A DNA stretch of 64,000 nucleotides from Subsaxibacter sp. CAU 1640 (GTDB taxonomy: Bacteria > Bacteroidota > Bacteroidia > Flavobacteriales > Flavobacteriaceae). A program made the position numbers and the translations under genes. A model generated the notes under the pieces. It was not told where the DNA came from. It ran no database searches and saw only the letters and a program-made list of their open reading frames with translations. Position 1 is the first letter of the stretch; every line of letters starts with the position of its first letter. The DNA lies in assembly GCF_023156585.1 (NCBI RefSeq), contig NZ_JALNMI010000001.1:682001-746000 (forward strand), in the 5' to 3' direction. Shown here piece after piece: positions 46,161 to 54,301 of this stretch.

Positions 46161-47102
46161 TTATTGAATCTCTTTTACCATCAACCAAGCTTGAGGATTA
46201 TGGTTGCGACGAATCTCGCGTAAAGCGGCAACAGCTTCTTCAGAAGTTTGATAACTATCATAAACCACCTCGTGAAGACCATATTTGTTGACACCGATCA
46301 TACGAGCTTTGTAACCAAGCGCTTGTAATTGTTCGACCTTGGTGTGTGAGTTTTCCTCAATACGATAAGCCCCAGCAACAATATGGTAATTGCCAGATTG
46401 TTTTTCAACAGTAAGTGTGGCAGCTGGTAGAGGGTTTTCAATCACAAAAGTCGCTTCCTGGACTTTGGCGTCTAGTTGCTCATTTGCTTCTTCTTGTGCA
46501 ATTTGATTGTGCTCTTCAATTTTATTAATGTAGTAATTGGATGCCACAAAACCTCCAGCTGTTAAAGCAATCAATGCCACTGCAGCATATTTAAGTAAAG
46601 GTCGAGCCGTGTTGCGTTTTTCAGGAGTGATTGAAATAGGAACAACTTTCTCAATCGTTTCAACCTCTTCTTTATAAACTTCACGAGTGATGCTAGAGGA
46701 TGTGAACTGCGACAATCCAAAAGAATCAGTCAGGTAATTCACGTGATATGAAGGTTCAAAAACAATTTTTCCTTCAGAATTGAGCATTAAATCTCCAATA
46801 TTTTGAAAATTCAATGTTTCACCTTCAACCAAATAAGACTTGATGGATTTAACGTGTTTTCCAATTTTTTGGATGGCAGCTTCATAAGGAATCTTTTCAA
46901 TTTCTGTGATATAGCTTGCCAGCAAACCATCATTGTGCTGCAACTGCTCGTTAAAAGATAAAACTTTCTTCGGAGGATAAAAAGCATTGGTAGATTCGTG
47001 TACTTTGGCAGGCACTCGATTGGTTAAAAATGCTCCAAATTCTGGAATTGTTACGCAGTCGTAGCGGTATAATAAATCGCTTATGTAGTTTTCTAAATGC
47101 AT
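46161..47102 (-). CDS. HU-CCDC81/SPOR domain protein, membrane-anchored
   Basis: A 313-residue three-part protein. Residues 1-135 look like the Bacteroidota HU-CCDC81 (HU-like) domains (YDCVTIPEFGAFLTN, LNFQNIGDLMLNSEGKIVFEP). A single membrane helix is at about 170-190 (LKYAAVALIALTAGGFVA). The C-terminal 237-313 is a SPOR domain (YHIVAGAYRIEENSHTKVEQ... KYGLHEVVYDSYQTSEEAVA), which binds denuded peptidoglycan at the division site. The HU-like part would be cytoplasmic and the SPOR part periplasmic. A TAACTTTG box lies just 6 nt before the ATG. The upstream end faces dprA divergently. Confidence 0.87.
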   Translation of the reverse strand: MHLENYISDLLYRYDCVTIPEFGAFLTNRVPAKVHESTNAFYPPKKVLSFNEQLQHNDGLLASYITEIEKIPYEAAIQKIGKHVKSIKSYLVEGETLNFQNIGDLMLNSEGKIVFEPSYHVNYLTDSFGLSQFTSSSITREVYKEEVETIEKVVPISITPEKRNTARPLLKYAAVALIALTAGGFVASNYYINKIEEHNQIAQEEANEQLDAKVQEATFVIENPLPAATLTVEKQSGNYHIVAGAYRIEENSHTKVEQLQALGYKARMIGVNKYGLHEVVYDSYQTSEEAVAALREIRRNHNPQAWLMVKEIQ

Positions 47103-47205
47103 CGAAACAAAGTTAAAAATTTTTGATGCTGAATGAAATTTGAGACTTACAATTTATTAACATTGCATTTGATTTACTGTTGATATTCATAATCAGCGCC
47201 ATACA

Positions 47206-48309
47206 ATGACAGAAACCGATTTACTGCATCTTTTAGCCCTTCAGAATGTTGCCAAAATAGGTGATATTACAGCAAAAAAACTCATTGGTCATTGTGGTTC
47301 TGCAGAAGCAATCTTTAAAGAGAAAAGGAAAAACCTTACCAGAATTGATGGCATTGGTGATTTAACGATTAAGGACTTGTTTGAGGTGTCGCATTTCAAA
47401 GCTGCTGAAAAGGAATTAAAATTCATAAAAGAGAATGACATCGAATGCTTGTATTTTATGGATGCAAAGTATCCGGACAAATTGAAGCATTGTATTGATG
47501 GTCCGATTCTTTTATTTCAAGCTGGTAATGTAGATTTATATAAGAAGCGCATTATAAGTATTGTAGGCACTCGAAAAATCACGACTTACGGAATAGCTTT
47601 TTGCGAACAGTTGGTTGAGCAATTGGCCGTTTTCAATCCAGTGATTGTGTCTGGTTTTGCCTATGGAGCAGACATTACAGCCCAAAAAGCTGCGATAAAA
47701 CATAATTTACAGACAGTTGGTTGTTTGGCGCACGGTTTGAATCAAATTTATCCAGCCACACATAAAAAATATATGGTTGATGTCGAAAAGAATGGTGGCT
47801 TTTTGACAGAGTTTTGGAGTAGTTCCAATCCTGACAGGGAAAATTTCCTAAAGCGCAATAGAGTTATTGCAGGTTTGAGTGAAGCAACCATTGTTATAGA
47901 ATCTGCGGAAAGAGGTGGTAGCCTTGTAACGGCAGATATTGCTAGATCTTACGATAGAGATGTTTTTGCTGTGCCCGGAAGGATAAATGATTTGCAAAGC
48001 ATTGGGTGCAACAACCTTATCAAATATCAAAAAGCACATTTGCTATCTAACCCAATGGATGTGCCATATGTCTTGAATTGGGAACTCGAAGAGAAGAAAA
48101 AGCCTGCTATCCAAAAACAGCTATTTGTTGAATTGGATGAACAAGAGAAGGTGATTTACAACTATCTGAAAAACAAAGAAAAAGAATCACTTGATATTAT
48201 TGCCATTGAATGTCAAATTCCAATCTTCAAAGTAGCAGGAATTCTATTAAATATGGAACTAAAAGGAGTAATGAGACCTTTGCCCGGAAAAATGTTTGAA
48301 CTGGTTTAA
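47206..48309 (+). CDS. dprA: DNA-processing protein DprA
   Basis: A 367-residue DprA/Smf that loads RecA on incoming single-stranded DNA during transformation. It has an N-terminal helix-hairpin-helix-like region (LLALQNVAKIGDITAKKLI), the Rossmann-like core (ISIVGTRKITTYGIAFCEQL, VSGFAYGADITAQKAA, GSLVTADIARSYDRDVFAVPGRI) and a C-terminal winged-helix domain. It overlaps the convergent trpS by 4 nt. Confidence 0.95.
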   Translation: MTETDLLHLLALQNVAKIGDITAKKLIGHCGSAEAIFKEKRKNLTRIDGIGDLTIKDLFEVSHFKAAEKELKFIKENDIECLYFMDAKYPDKLKHCIDGPILLFQAGNVDLYKKRIISIVGTRKITTYGIAFCEQLVEQLAVFNPVIVSGFAYGADITAQKAAIKHNLQTVGCLAHGLNQIYPATHKKYMVDVEKNGGFLTEFWSSSNPDRENFLKRNRVIAGLSEATIVIESAERGGSLVTADIARSYDRDVFAVPGRINDLQSIGCNNLIKYQKAHLLSNPMDVPYVLNWELEEKKKPAIQKQLFVELDEQEKVIYNYLKNKEKESLDIIAIECQIPIFKVAGILLNMELKGVMRPLPGKMFELV

Positions 48310-49274
48310 TAACCGACTTTCGCTCTAACTCTGGACAAAACGTCATCTGCAACCATCCTTGCCTTTTCAACACCGATAAACAAAGCGGCATCAATTTCGT
48401 TGAGGTTATTCATATAATGATGGTAACGTTCACGCTGTGTGGCGAATTTTTCAACAATCAACTCAAATAAAGCTTGTTTTGCAGTACCGTAGCCATAACC
48501 TCCTTTTTCGTAGTTGGCTTTCATCGTTTCAACAGCTTCTTTAGAAGCCAGTAAACTGTATATAGCAAAACAGTTGCACGTTTTCCAGTCTTTTGGATCT
48601 TCTAGTGGAGTGCTATCCGTCTGGATAGACATAATTTGCTTTCGGAGTTGCTTGTCCGGAAGAAAAATATCAATAATATTACCCTTACTCTTGCTCATTT
48701 TTTCACCATCGGTTCCAGGTATCAGTTTGGTTTCCTCCTGAACTTTAGCTTCAGGAATCACGAAGGTTTCACCCATTTTTGCGTGAAAGCGAGTAGCAAC
48801 GTCTCTGGTCATCTCAATGTGTTGCAACTGATCTTTCCCAACAGGAATTATTTCTGCATCATACAATAAAATATCAGCAGCCATCAACATAGGATAGGTA
48901 AACAATCCTGAATTGACGTCCTCTAAACGATCAGCCTTGTCCTTAAAACTATGAGCAAGAGTTAAACGTTGATAGGGGAAGAAACAACTTAAATACCACG
49001 ATAGTTCGGTTACTTGAGGGATATCACTTTGCCTGTAAAATACAGTTTGGTCAACATCCAATCCAAAGGCAAGCCATACTGCAGCTGTTGAGTAAGTATT
49101 CTGCCGTAAAGTATCGGCGTCTTTTATCTGCGTTAGGGAGTGCATATCAGCAATGAACAGATACGACTCGTTGCAGTCGTCATTTGCCATATTAATTGCA
49201 GGTATGATAGCTCCTAAAATATTCCCCAAATGTGGAGTTCCTGTACTTTGTATGCCTGTGAGAATTCTTGCCAT
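48306..49274 (-). CDS. trpS: Tryptophan-tRNA ligase
   Basis: A 322-residue class I aminoacyl-tRNA synthetase. The HIGH-type motif is TPHLGN near residue 15 and the KMSKS motif is intact in GEKMSKSKGN; AGIQ-type start ARILTGIQSTGTPH is typical. I start it at 49274 because upstream codons to 49352 run through a palindromic repeat and are unlike TrpS. The REP-like palindrome at 49279-49298 lies in its leader. Confidence 0.95.
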   Translation of the reverse strand: MARILTGIQSTGTPHLGNILGAIIPAINMANDDCNESYLFIADMHSLTQIKDADTLRQNTYSTAAVWLAFGLDVDQTVFYRQSDIPQVTELSWYLSCFFPYQRLTLAHSFKDKADRLEDVNSGLFTYPMLMAADILLYDAEIIPVGKDQLQHIEMTRDVATRFHAKMGETFVIPEAKVQEETKLIPGTDGEKMSKSKGNIIDIFLPDKQLRKQIMSIQTDSTPLEDPKDWKTCNCFAIYSLLASKEAVETMKANYEKGGYGYGTAKQALFELIVEKFATQRERYHHYMNNLNEIDAALFIGVEKARMVADDVLSRVRAKVGY

Positions 49275-49278
49275 AATC

Positions 49279-49298
49279 ATTCCTGCGAAGGCAGGAAT
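49279..49298. repeat. REP-like palindrome ATTCCTGC-GAAG-GCAGGAAT
   Basis: A perfect 8-bp inverted repeat with a GAAG loop, 5 nt upstream of the trpS start. I recall this sequence as a frequent intergenic palindrome of flavobacterial genomes. As RNA it would form a hairpin next to the trpS start codon. Confidence 0.6.
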
Positions 49299-49361
49299 CT
49301 TTTTAATTGTTAAACGAATTACAAAGGTAATTTTTTTAGTACAATAGCTCAATTTATTTAG

Positions 49362-49369
49362 TAGTTTTG
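49362..49369 (+). promoter_or_regulatory. Possible -7 element for plsC, very near the start codon
   Basis: TAGTTTTG matches TAnnTTTG and ends 6 nt before the ATG at 49376, which would put the transcript start at or next to the A of the ATG. No TTG -33 box is evident. Confidence 0.4.
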
Positions 49370-49375
49370 ACTTTT

Positions 49376-50116
49376 ATGAAACTAATCAAATATCCATTTT
49401 GGATTCTATACCGCCTTTGGTTCTATATTTTGGTAACAGTGCCAATCATCGTATTGTTCCCATTACTGGTAATATCTATTTTGAAAGAATCTTGGTATCC
49501 CTATTTTTTTAGATTAGCACGCTTTTGGGCAGCTTTTATTTTGGTGGGGATGGGTTTTCGATGGAAGATTGAACGAGAGGAAACTCCTGAAAAAAGCAAG
49601 AGCTATATGTTTATAGCCAATCACACATCTATGACTGATATTATGTTGATGCTTGTTTGCGTGAAAAATCCGTTTGTGTTTGTTGGAAAAAAAGAATTGG
49701 CCAAAATTCCACTTTTTGGTTTTTTTTATAAGCGCACGTGTATTTTGGTAGATAGAAGCTCTGAAAAAAGCAGAAAGGCCGTTTTTTTACGAGCGCAAAA
49801 AAGACTAAGACAGGGTGTGAGCATTTGCATTTTTCCTGAAGGAGGCGTGCCAGATGAAGATATTATGCTCGATGAATTTAAAGATGGAGCCTTCCGATTA
49901 GCCATCAATCATCAAATTCCAGTAGTTCCGATGACCTTTGCAGATAACAAGAAGCGTTTTTCTTATATTTTTTTTAGTGGTGGTCCTGGCAGAATGCGCG
50001 CTAAAATCCACAAGTTTCTTTTGACAAAAGATTTGAAAATAACTGACACCAAAACTTTAAATGAAAAGGCAAGACAGATTATTTTAAATCAATTGATCGT
50101 ATTCAATAAAAATTAA
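49376..50116 (+). CDS. 1-acyl-sn-glycerol-3-phosphate acyltransferase (PlsC family)
   Basis: A 246-residue membrane-associated acyltransferase. The catalytic H-x4-D is H83/D88 (IANHTSMTDIM) and the FPEGGVPDE motif follows; there are N-terminal hydrophobic helices at about 8-35. It would form phosphatidic acid from lysophosphatidic acid in phospholipid synthesis. The frame runs back to a TTG at 49367, but the ATG at 49376 is preferred. A hairpin starts at its stop codon. Confidence 0.9.
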   Translation: MKLIKYPFWILYRLWFYILVTVPIIVLFPLLVISILKESWYPYFFRLARFWAAFILVGMGFRWKIEREETPEKSKSYMFIANHTSMTDIMLMLVCVKNPFVFVGKKELAKIPLFGFFYKRTCILVDRSSEKSRKAVFLRAQKRLRQGVSICIFPEGGVPDEDIMLDEFKDGAFRLAINHQIPVVPMTFADNKKRFSYIFFSGGPGRMRAKIHKFLLTKDLKITDTKTLNEKARQIILNQLIVFNKN

Positions 50117-50145
50117 AAAGTCGCTCTTGGCACGGAGCGACTTTT
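50116..50145. terminator. Bidirectional terminator between plsC and the anti-sigma/barrel gene
   Basis: A perfect 11-bp stem AAAAGTCGCTC/GAGCGACTTTT with loop TTGGCACG. The T-run is short on the plus strand and longer on the minus strand, so it can serve both convergent genes. Confidence 0.75.
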
Positions 50146-50191
50146 CGTCATCATTGCGAGTTTGCAATAATTATCTAACCAACTAAAAAAC

Positions 50192-51733
50192 CTAAAACTT
50201 ATAACTTAATCCTGTATAAATACCTATAAAGTATGGTTGAAAATCACCCGAACTATTATTGAAGGTATTTATTTGATATTTAAATGTTGGTTCAACATTC
50301 ACCTTAATTTTTTCTGAAACATTATAATTGATCCCCAACCCAAAATTGGCACTATAGCTCATCGAATTGATGTTGTTTGCCTCTCCAATTCGGGTTCTGG
50401 CACCGTCTACGACAGAATAAATTTCGTTTTCATCAACAAACAAAGTACTAAAACCGCCTATCACGTTTATCCCAAACCTTTTATTGACCAATGCATATTC
50501 AACTTCCAATGGCACTTCGATAAAACCAAATTGTTGATCAATGGAACCTTTAGACTTTGAATTGACGACTTCGGGAGTAATGTTACTGTCCAAAGTCTCT
50601 GTGCTCATATACGTCATATCACTCGCATTGGGGTCCATATTTACATTCGCAATTCTTGTACGAGCCCTGCTAGTTGAATCTATGCTTCTGAAAGCAATCA
50701 CATTATTGGTTTTGTAACCCATGCCAACTTTATTAATTCCCGCTCTAACCTTAAGGCGATCGTTAATGGCATAACTTCCCCCCAAACCATAGCTCATGCT
50801 AATTTCAGATGTTTTGGTATTGTCTACAAATTGCTCGTCGATAGTAGAACCTTTTCCAAGAGAATTGAAATAAACAGGCGCCACATTCGGAGAAATGTTC
50901 CACCTGTTTAGTTTCTTTTCTTTTTCATCTTCATTATTGGCTTCAGCAATAGCATCTTCAATGCTTTGCGTAGTTTTATTTTCCTTTTTGCCTTCTTTTG
51001 ATGAAGATTCAACACTTATTTCAGAAGAGTTATTGGTAACTGCTGAATCAGAGTTGTTTTTTAAATCTTTTATCAGCTTATCGGCCTCGTCCTTGTCTAT
51101 TTTCTGGTTTTCAGAGTTGTTGAGTTTTTGATCATCCTTTGTACTAAACGTTACAGCGTCTGCTGTAGAATTGAATCTGTCATTTTGAGATGAAACATTC
51201 AATCTATCAGACGTTTCAGAATTTTTCTTCAAATTTGAATTCTTGACTGAATTATCAGCAACGTTAGTGTAACTCGATTTAGAAGTATTTTTATGATTTG
51301 AATACTTCGTATTTCTATTAAAATCATTGGAATTCAATCCGTCTTCGCCAGTATTTGATTCACTATTGAAATCAATTTCTTCATTCGCTATTTTGGATGA
51401 ATTGTTTTTGTCTTGAGGATTAGTTTCTAATTCGGTCGCGTTGTCCTCTATAGTCGTTTTGGAGTTTTCAGATGATGGATTCTCTGTGTCTACAATGATA
51501 TTTTTATTATCAATCGCTGAATCGTTAGAGAAAAAGTTAATTCCAACGGTCAATAACAAAGCTATAAGCGCAGCAACACCGGCCAATTTCCACCATAACG
51601 GTATAACTTTTCGATTACGCTTGTCATTATGCAAACGATCGTGTATGTTATCCCAAACAGAATCATCCGGTGAAACTTCAAAATCTTTGAGTTTCTCCTG
51701 AAACAGTCGGTCTATATGTTTTTTATCACTCAT
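50192..51733 (-). CDS. Anti-sigma-like protein fused to an outer-membrane beta-barrel
   Basis: A 513-residue protein with an unusual plan. Residues 1-45 are charged and start like sigma-interacting N-termini (DRLFQEKLKDFEVSPDDSVWDNIHDRL). A single membrane helix follows at about 47-68, then some 200 residues rich in Ser, Asn, Asp, Glu and Lys with no fold signs. The last 220 residues read as an outer-membrane beta-barrel (AVLTHS-free alternating strands, YGLGGSYAINDRLKVRAGINKVGMG, PYFIGIYTGLSYKF with terminal Phe). It shares one base with the stop of the ECF sigma gene upstream. One chain could thus span both membranes and pass signals to the sigma factor, as described for Dma proteins of Bacteroides. 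Confidence 0.8.
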   Translation of the reverse strand: MSDKKHIDRLFQEKLKDFEVSPDDSVWDNIHDRLHNDKRNRKVIPLWWKLAGVAALIALLLTVGINFFSNDSAIDNKNIIVDTENPSSENSKTTIEDNATELETNPQDKNNSSKIANEEIDFNSESNTGEDGLNSNDFNRNTKYSNHKNTSKSSYTNVADNSVKNSNLKKNSETSDRLNVSSQNDRFNSTADAVTFSTKDDQKLNNSENQKIDKDEADKLIKDLKNNSDSAVTNNSSEISVESSSKEGKKENKTTQSIEDAIAEANNEDEKEKKLNRWNISPNVAPVYFNSLGKGSTIDEQFVDNTKTSEISMSYGLGGSYAINDRLKVRAGINKVGMGYKTNNVIAFRSIDSTSRARTRIANVNMDPNASDMTYMSTETLDSNITPEVVNSKSKGSIDQQFGFIEVPLEVEYALVNKRFGINVIGGFSTLFVDENEIYSVVDGARTRIGEANNINSMSYSANFGLGINYNVSEKIKVNVEPTFKYQINTFNNSSGDFQPYFIGIYTGLSYKF

Positions 51734-52275
51734 TATAATGATTGCGAGTTTGAACTCGCTTTGTAATGTTCTATTTTTTCTTTTAAAATCAAACGAGCTC
51801 GAGCCAGGTTTGATTTTGAGGTTCCAATTGAAATTTCCAGCATATCTGCAATTTCTTGATGTGAATAGTCATCCAATGCATAGAGATTGAAGACCAAACG
51901 GTATCGATCTGGTAATTCTTGAATGATTTTAAGCAAATAATCCACGCCAATATTATCATTATCAATTTCAACACTGACGTCTTCTATCTGCTCTTCACCA
52001 ATGATGTCAAAAACACCAACACTTCTATATTGTTGTAAAGCCGTGTTGATGGTAATTCGTTTCATCCATCCCTCCAATGAACCTTTACTTTTATACTGTT
52101 CTATTTTCTTAAAAATAGTCACAAACGCATCTTGCAGATTATCTTGAGCTTCTGCATAGTTTCTCGAGTACTTTAGGCTGAGCGAAAACAACTTACTTGC
52201 GTAGAGTTTATATATTTGGCTTTGAGCTTTAGCATCGTTTTTTTTACATTGTTCTATGAGTTGTTCTAAACTCAA
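51733..52275 (-). CDS. ECF sigma factor
   Basis: A 180-residue sigma-70 family ECF factor. Region 2 is at about 10-85 (YKLYASKLFSLSLKYSRNYAEAQDNLQDAFVTIF) and region 4 at about 115-175 (LPDRYRLVFNLYALDDYSHQEIADMLEISIGTSKSNLARAR, a helix-turn-helix). It directs polymerase to a specific envelope regulon. The TAATG overlap with the anti-sigma/barrel gene marks them as a coupled pair. Confidence 0.93.
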   Translation of the reverse strand: MSLEQLIEQCKKNDAKAQSQIYKLYASKLFSLSLKYSRNYAEAQDNLQDAFVTIFKKIEQYKSKGSLEGWMKRITINTALQQYRSVGVFDIIGEEQIEDVSVEIDNDNIGVDYLLKIIQELPDRYRLVFNLYALDDYSHQEIADMLEISIGTSKSNLARARLILKEKIEHYKASSNSQSL

Positions 52276-52306
52276 ATGTGTTTTCTGTTTTAATTTTTCT
52301 ACTTTC

Positions 52307-52720
52307 TTATTCCACCACCGGCACTTCCACTATATAGTAGGTGTCGTCACCATTGTCATCTTCGCCTTGCCAAAACCTAAAAACATACGTGCCATTGCTA
52401 GTGACTTTAAAATTAAAGGACACTTCTTCGAGCTCGTTTTCAAATGTTTGGCAATCTTGATTTGGATAAACAGTGTTAATGACAGCAACTGTTCTTTGAT
52501 TAAGTTCGCTGGTGTAATAAAAGTTGTTGAACACGTGGCAGCCTGAAGGGCGCAAATAGGATACAGTAATCTCATAAGTTTCACCCAGAGTAAATTCATC
52601 AGGAATATCTACAGTTTCAATTGGCAAAATTTCATAATAAAATTCACCATCGCCATCATCGCCAAGACTGCAAGAGGCCAATGATAACGCAAGAACGCAT
52701 AATAACAAAAATTGTTTCAT
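52307..52720 (-). CDS. Surface-type lipoprotein of unknown function
   Basis: A 137-residue lipoprotein with lipobox LASC (C17). The residues just after it, SLGDDGDGE, are acidic, which resembles the Bacteroidota lipoprotein export signal for the cell surface. The rest is beta-rich with a pair of cysteines (SGCHVFNN and NQDCQTF). It is 31 nt upstream of the ECF sigma gene on the same strand, so it is probably co-transcribed. I recognise no family. Confidence 0.8.
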   Translation of the reverse strand: MKQFLLLCVLALSLASCSLGDDGDGEFYYEILPIETVDIPDEFTLGETYEITVSYLRPSGCHVFNNFYYTSELNQRTVAVINTVYPNQDCQTFENELEEVSFNFKVTSNGTYVFRFWQGEDDNGDDTYYIVEVPVVE

Positions 52721-52802
52721 ATTAAATAATTCGATTTAGGAACCTTCCATTTTCAATCTGTAGATACATAAAGAGTGAAAAGGTTGCGTAGAAAAATAAA
52801 AA

Positions 52803-52825
52803 AAATCCCGATTTTTTCGGGATTT
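52803..52825 (-). terminator. Rho-independent terminator of recA
   Basis: A perfect stem AAATCCCGA/TCGGGATTT with a T5-type loop and a run of T on the minus strand, starting 6 nt after the recA stop. Confidence 0.9.
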
Positions 52826-52831
52826 CTAAAT

Positions 52832-53845
52832 TTAATCGTCTGATGAAGCTGCTTTGGCAATTTTTCTAACCTTTTGTTCAAGCTCTTCCATCAGTTCGGG
52901 ATTATCTTTTATCAAAGCTTTAACTGCATCTCGACCTTGACCTAGTTTCGTGTCTTCATAACTAAACCAAGAACCACTTTTCTTAATGATTTCATTTTCA
53001 ACGGCGATGTCTAAAATCTCTCCAACTTTTGAAACCCCTTCGCCATACATAATGTCAAATTCTGCAGTTTTAAATGGTGGAGCCACTTTGTTCTTCACAA
53101 CTTTTACACGCGTTTTGTTGCCAGCAACACTGCCATCAGTTTCTTTAATTTGTGTTGAACGTCTAATATCCAATCGTACTGAAGCATAAAATTTAAGTGC
53201 ATTTCCACCGGTTGTAGTTTCAGGGTTTCCAAACATCACACCGATTTTTTCTCTTAATTGGTTAATGAAAATAACCGTACAATTGGTTTTACTGATAGAG
53301 CCTGTCAATTTTCTCAAGGCTTGTGACATTAAACGTGCATGTAATCCCATTTTTGAGTCACCCATTTCTCCTTCGATTTCGCTTTTAGGAGTCAAAGCTG
53401 CAACGGAATCAATCACTACAATATCAATAGCACCCGAACGAATTAAATTATCTGCAATCTCTAAAGCTTGCTCACCATTGTCGGGTTGAGAAATTATAAG
53501 GTTTTCTATATCTACGTTTAGCTTTTCCGCATAAGTCCTATCAAATGCATGTTCCGCATCGATAAAAGCAGCAATTCCTCCAGCCTTTTGAGCTTCTGCA
53601 ATGGCATGCAGAGTAAGGGTGGTTTTACCAGAAGACTCTGGGCCATATATTTCAATTATTCTTCCTCTTGGGTATCCGCCCACTCCTAGTGCAATGTCCA
53701 ATCCCAAGGAACCTGATGAAATGGCATCTACATCTACTACCGCTTGATCGCTCATTTTCATCACAGTTCCTTTACCATAAGCCTTGTCCAGCTTATCTAG
53801 AGTTAACTGCAATGCCTTTAATTTTGCGTCTTTTTCACTACTCAT
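52832..53845 (-). CDS. recA: Recombinase RecA
   Basis: A 337-residue RecA. Walker [10 protein letters not shown] is at residues 68-76; [59 protein letters not shown] and the C-terminal acidic tail (AASSDD) are typical. It forms the nucleoprotein filament for recombination and SOS signalling. The gene is single, with its own promoter and terminator. Confidence 0.98.
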   Translation of the reverse strand: MSSEKDAKLKALQLTLDKLDKAYGKGTVMKMSDQAVVDVDAISSGSLGLDIALGVGGYPRGRIIEIYGPESSGKTTLTLHAIAEAQKAGGIAAFIDAEHAFDRTYAEKLNVDIENLIISQPDNGEQALEIADNLIRSGAIDIVVIDSVAALTPKSEIEGEMGDSKMGLHARLMSQALRKLTGSISKTNCTVIFINQLREKIGVMFGNPETTTGGNALKFYASVRLDIRRSTQIKETDGSVAGNKTRVKVVKNKVAPPFKTAEFDIMYGEGVSKVGEILDIAVENEIIKKSGSWFSYEDTKLGQGRDAVKALIKDNPELMEELEQKVRKIAKAASSDD

Positions 53846-53876
53846 TTTTATCGTAAATTTTCTTAATTAATTCAGG

Positions 53877-53906
53877 CTAAAGTACGACAACTTTTAATTT
53901 TTTCAA
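53877..53906 (-). promoter_or_regulatory. Putative recA promoter
   Basis: On the minus strand TTG (53904-53906), a 19-nt spacer and TACTTTAG (53877-53884) fit the Bacteroidota promoter with one mismatch in the -7 box. The ATG at 53845 is 31 nt downstream. Confidence 0.6.
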
Positions 53907-53976
53907 TGCGATGACGCAACCTTTTTACACTTTTTGCATCTACCTAATGAGATTGGGAAATCTTGCTATGAAATCT

Positions 53977-53993
53977 GTCGTTTGAGAAGCGAC
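53977..53993 (+). other. Short hairpin upstream of the 30-codon gene
   Basis: GTCGTTT and AAGCGAC pair over seven positions (one wobble) around GAG. It lies 40 nt upstream of the small ORF in the otherwise gene-free 456-nt stretch between recA and trhO. Confidence 0.4.
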
Positions 53994-54032
53994 GCGTTTT
54001 ATCTGAATCATTAATATTAACCTTTTTGACAG

Positions 54033-54125
54033 ATGAAATTTTTTAAAAAAATTGTTTTCAACAACGCATTAGGTGTTTCAATTGCTATCACTTTAAATGG
54101 CAATTGTAGAGCCGATGGTGGTTAG
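54033..54125 (+). CDS. Putative 30-residue peptide gene
   Basis: ATG to TAG, 30 codons, in the gap between recA and trhO. The peptide starts with a basic-aromatic MKFFKKIVF, has a mildly hydrophobic centre (ALGVSIAITLNG) and ends in NCRADGG, with one cysteine and a terminal di-glycine. The stop codon lies in the 5' arm of a long hairpin (54120-54182) and a strong terminator follows at 54188. This arrangement of start, stop, hairpin and terminator supports a real short transcript. No database family is known to me. It could be a signalling or modified peptide, a small membrane peptide, a type I toxin or a leader peptide. Confidence 0.5.
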   Translation: MKFFKKIVFNNALGVSIAITLNGNCRADGG

Positions 54126-54182
54126 CTCGTAAAATATTTTTTGAATATTTAAAATTGAAAAAATATAAATAACGAGTTAGCC
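54120..54182 (+). other. Long RNA hairpin over the stop codon of the 30-codon gene
   Basis: GGTTAGCTCGT (54120-54130) pairs fully with ACGAGTTAGCC (54172-54182), with two G-U wobbles, and the A/T-rich inner part can extend the stem (TTTTTT with AAAAAA). The TAG stop of the small gene is part of the 5' arm, so a ribosome finishing the peptide would hold the hairpin open. Confidence 0.7.
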
Positions 54183-54187
54183 TAATT

Positions 54188-54220
54188 AAAGCACTTTAGA
54201 AAACCTAAAGTGCTTTTTTT
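54188..54220 (+). terminator. Rho-independent terminator after the 30-codon gene
   Basis: A perfect stem AAAGCACTTTAG/CTAAAGTGCTTT with loop AAAAC and a run of seven or more T. No other gene upstream on the plus strand needs it, so it marks a transcript that includes the small ORF. Confidence 0.88.
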
Positions 54221-54262
54221 GTGAATACTGCTTATTGCTACTGCAAACTGAACACTTTTTAA

Positions 54263-54270
54263 TATCTTTG
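54263..54270 (+). promoter_or_regulatory. Probable -7 promoter element of trhO
   Basis: TATCTTTG matches TAnnTTTG exactly and lies 31 nt before the ATG at 54302; no TTG is seen at the standard -33 distance. Confidence 0.5.
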
Positions 54271-54301
54271 CCCAACTTTAACCTTAAAAAATTAGTATAG
54301 C

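Noticed and set aside
49275-49352. Upstream extension of trpS
   Set aside because: These codons run through a REP-like palindrome and are not part of the TrpS family.
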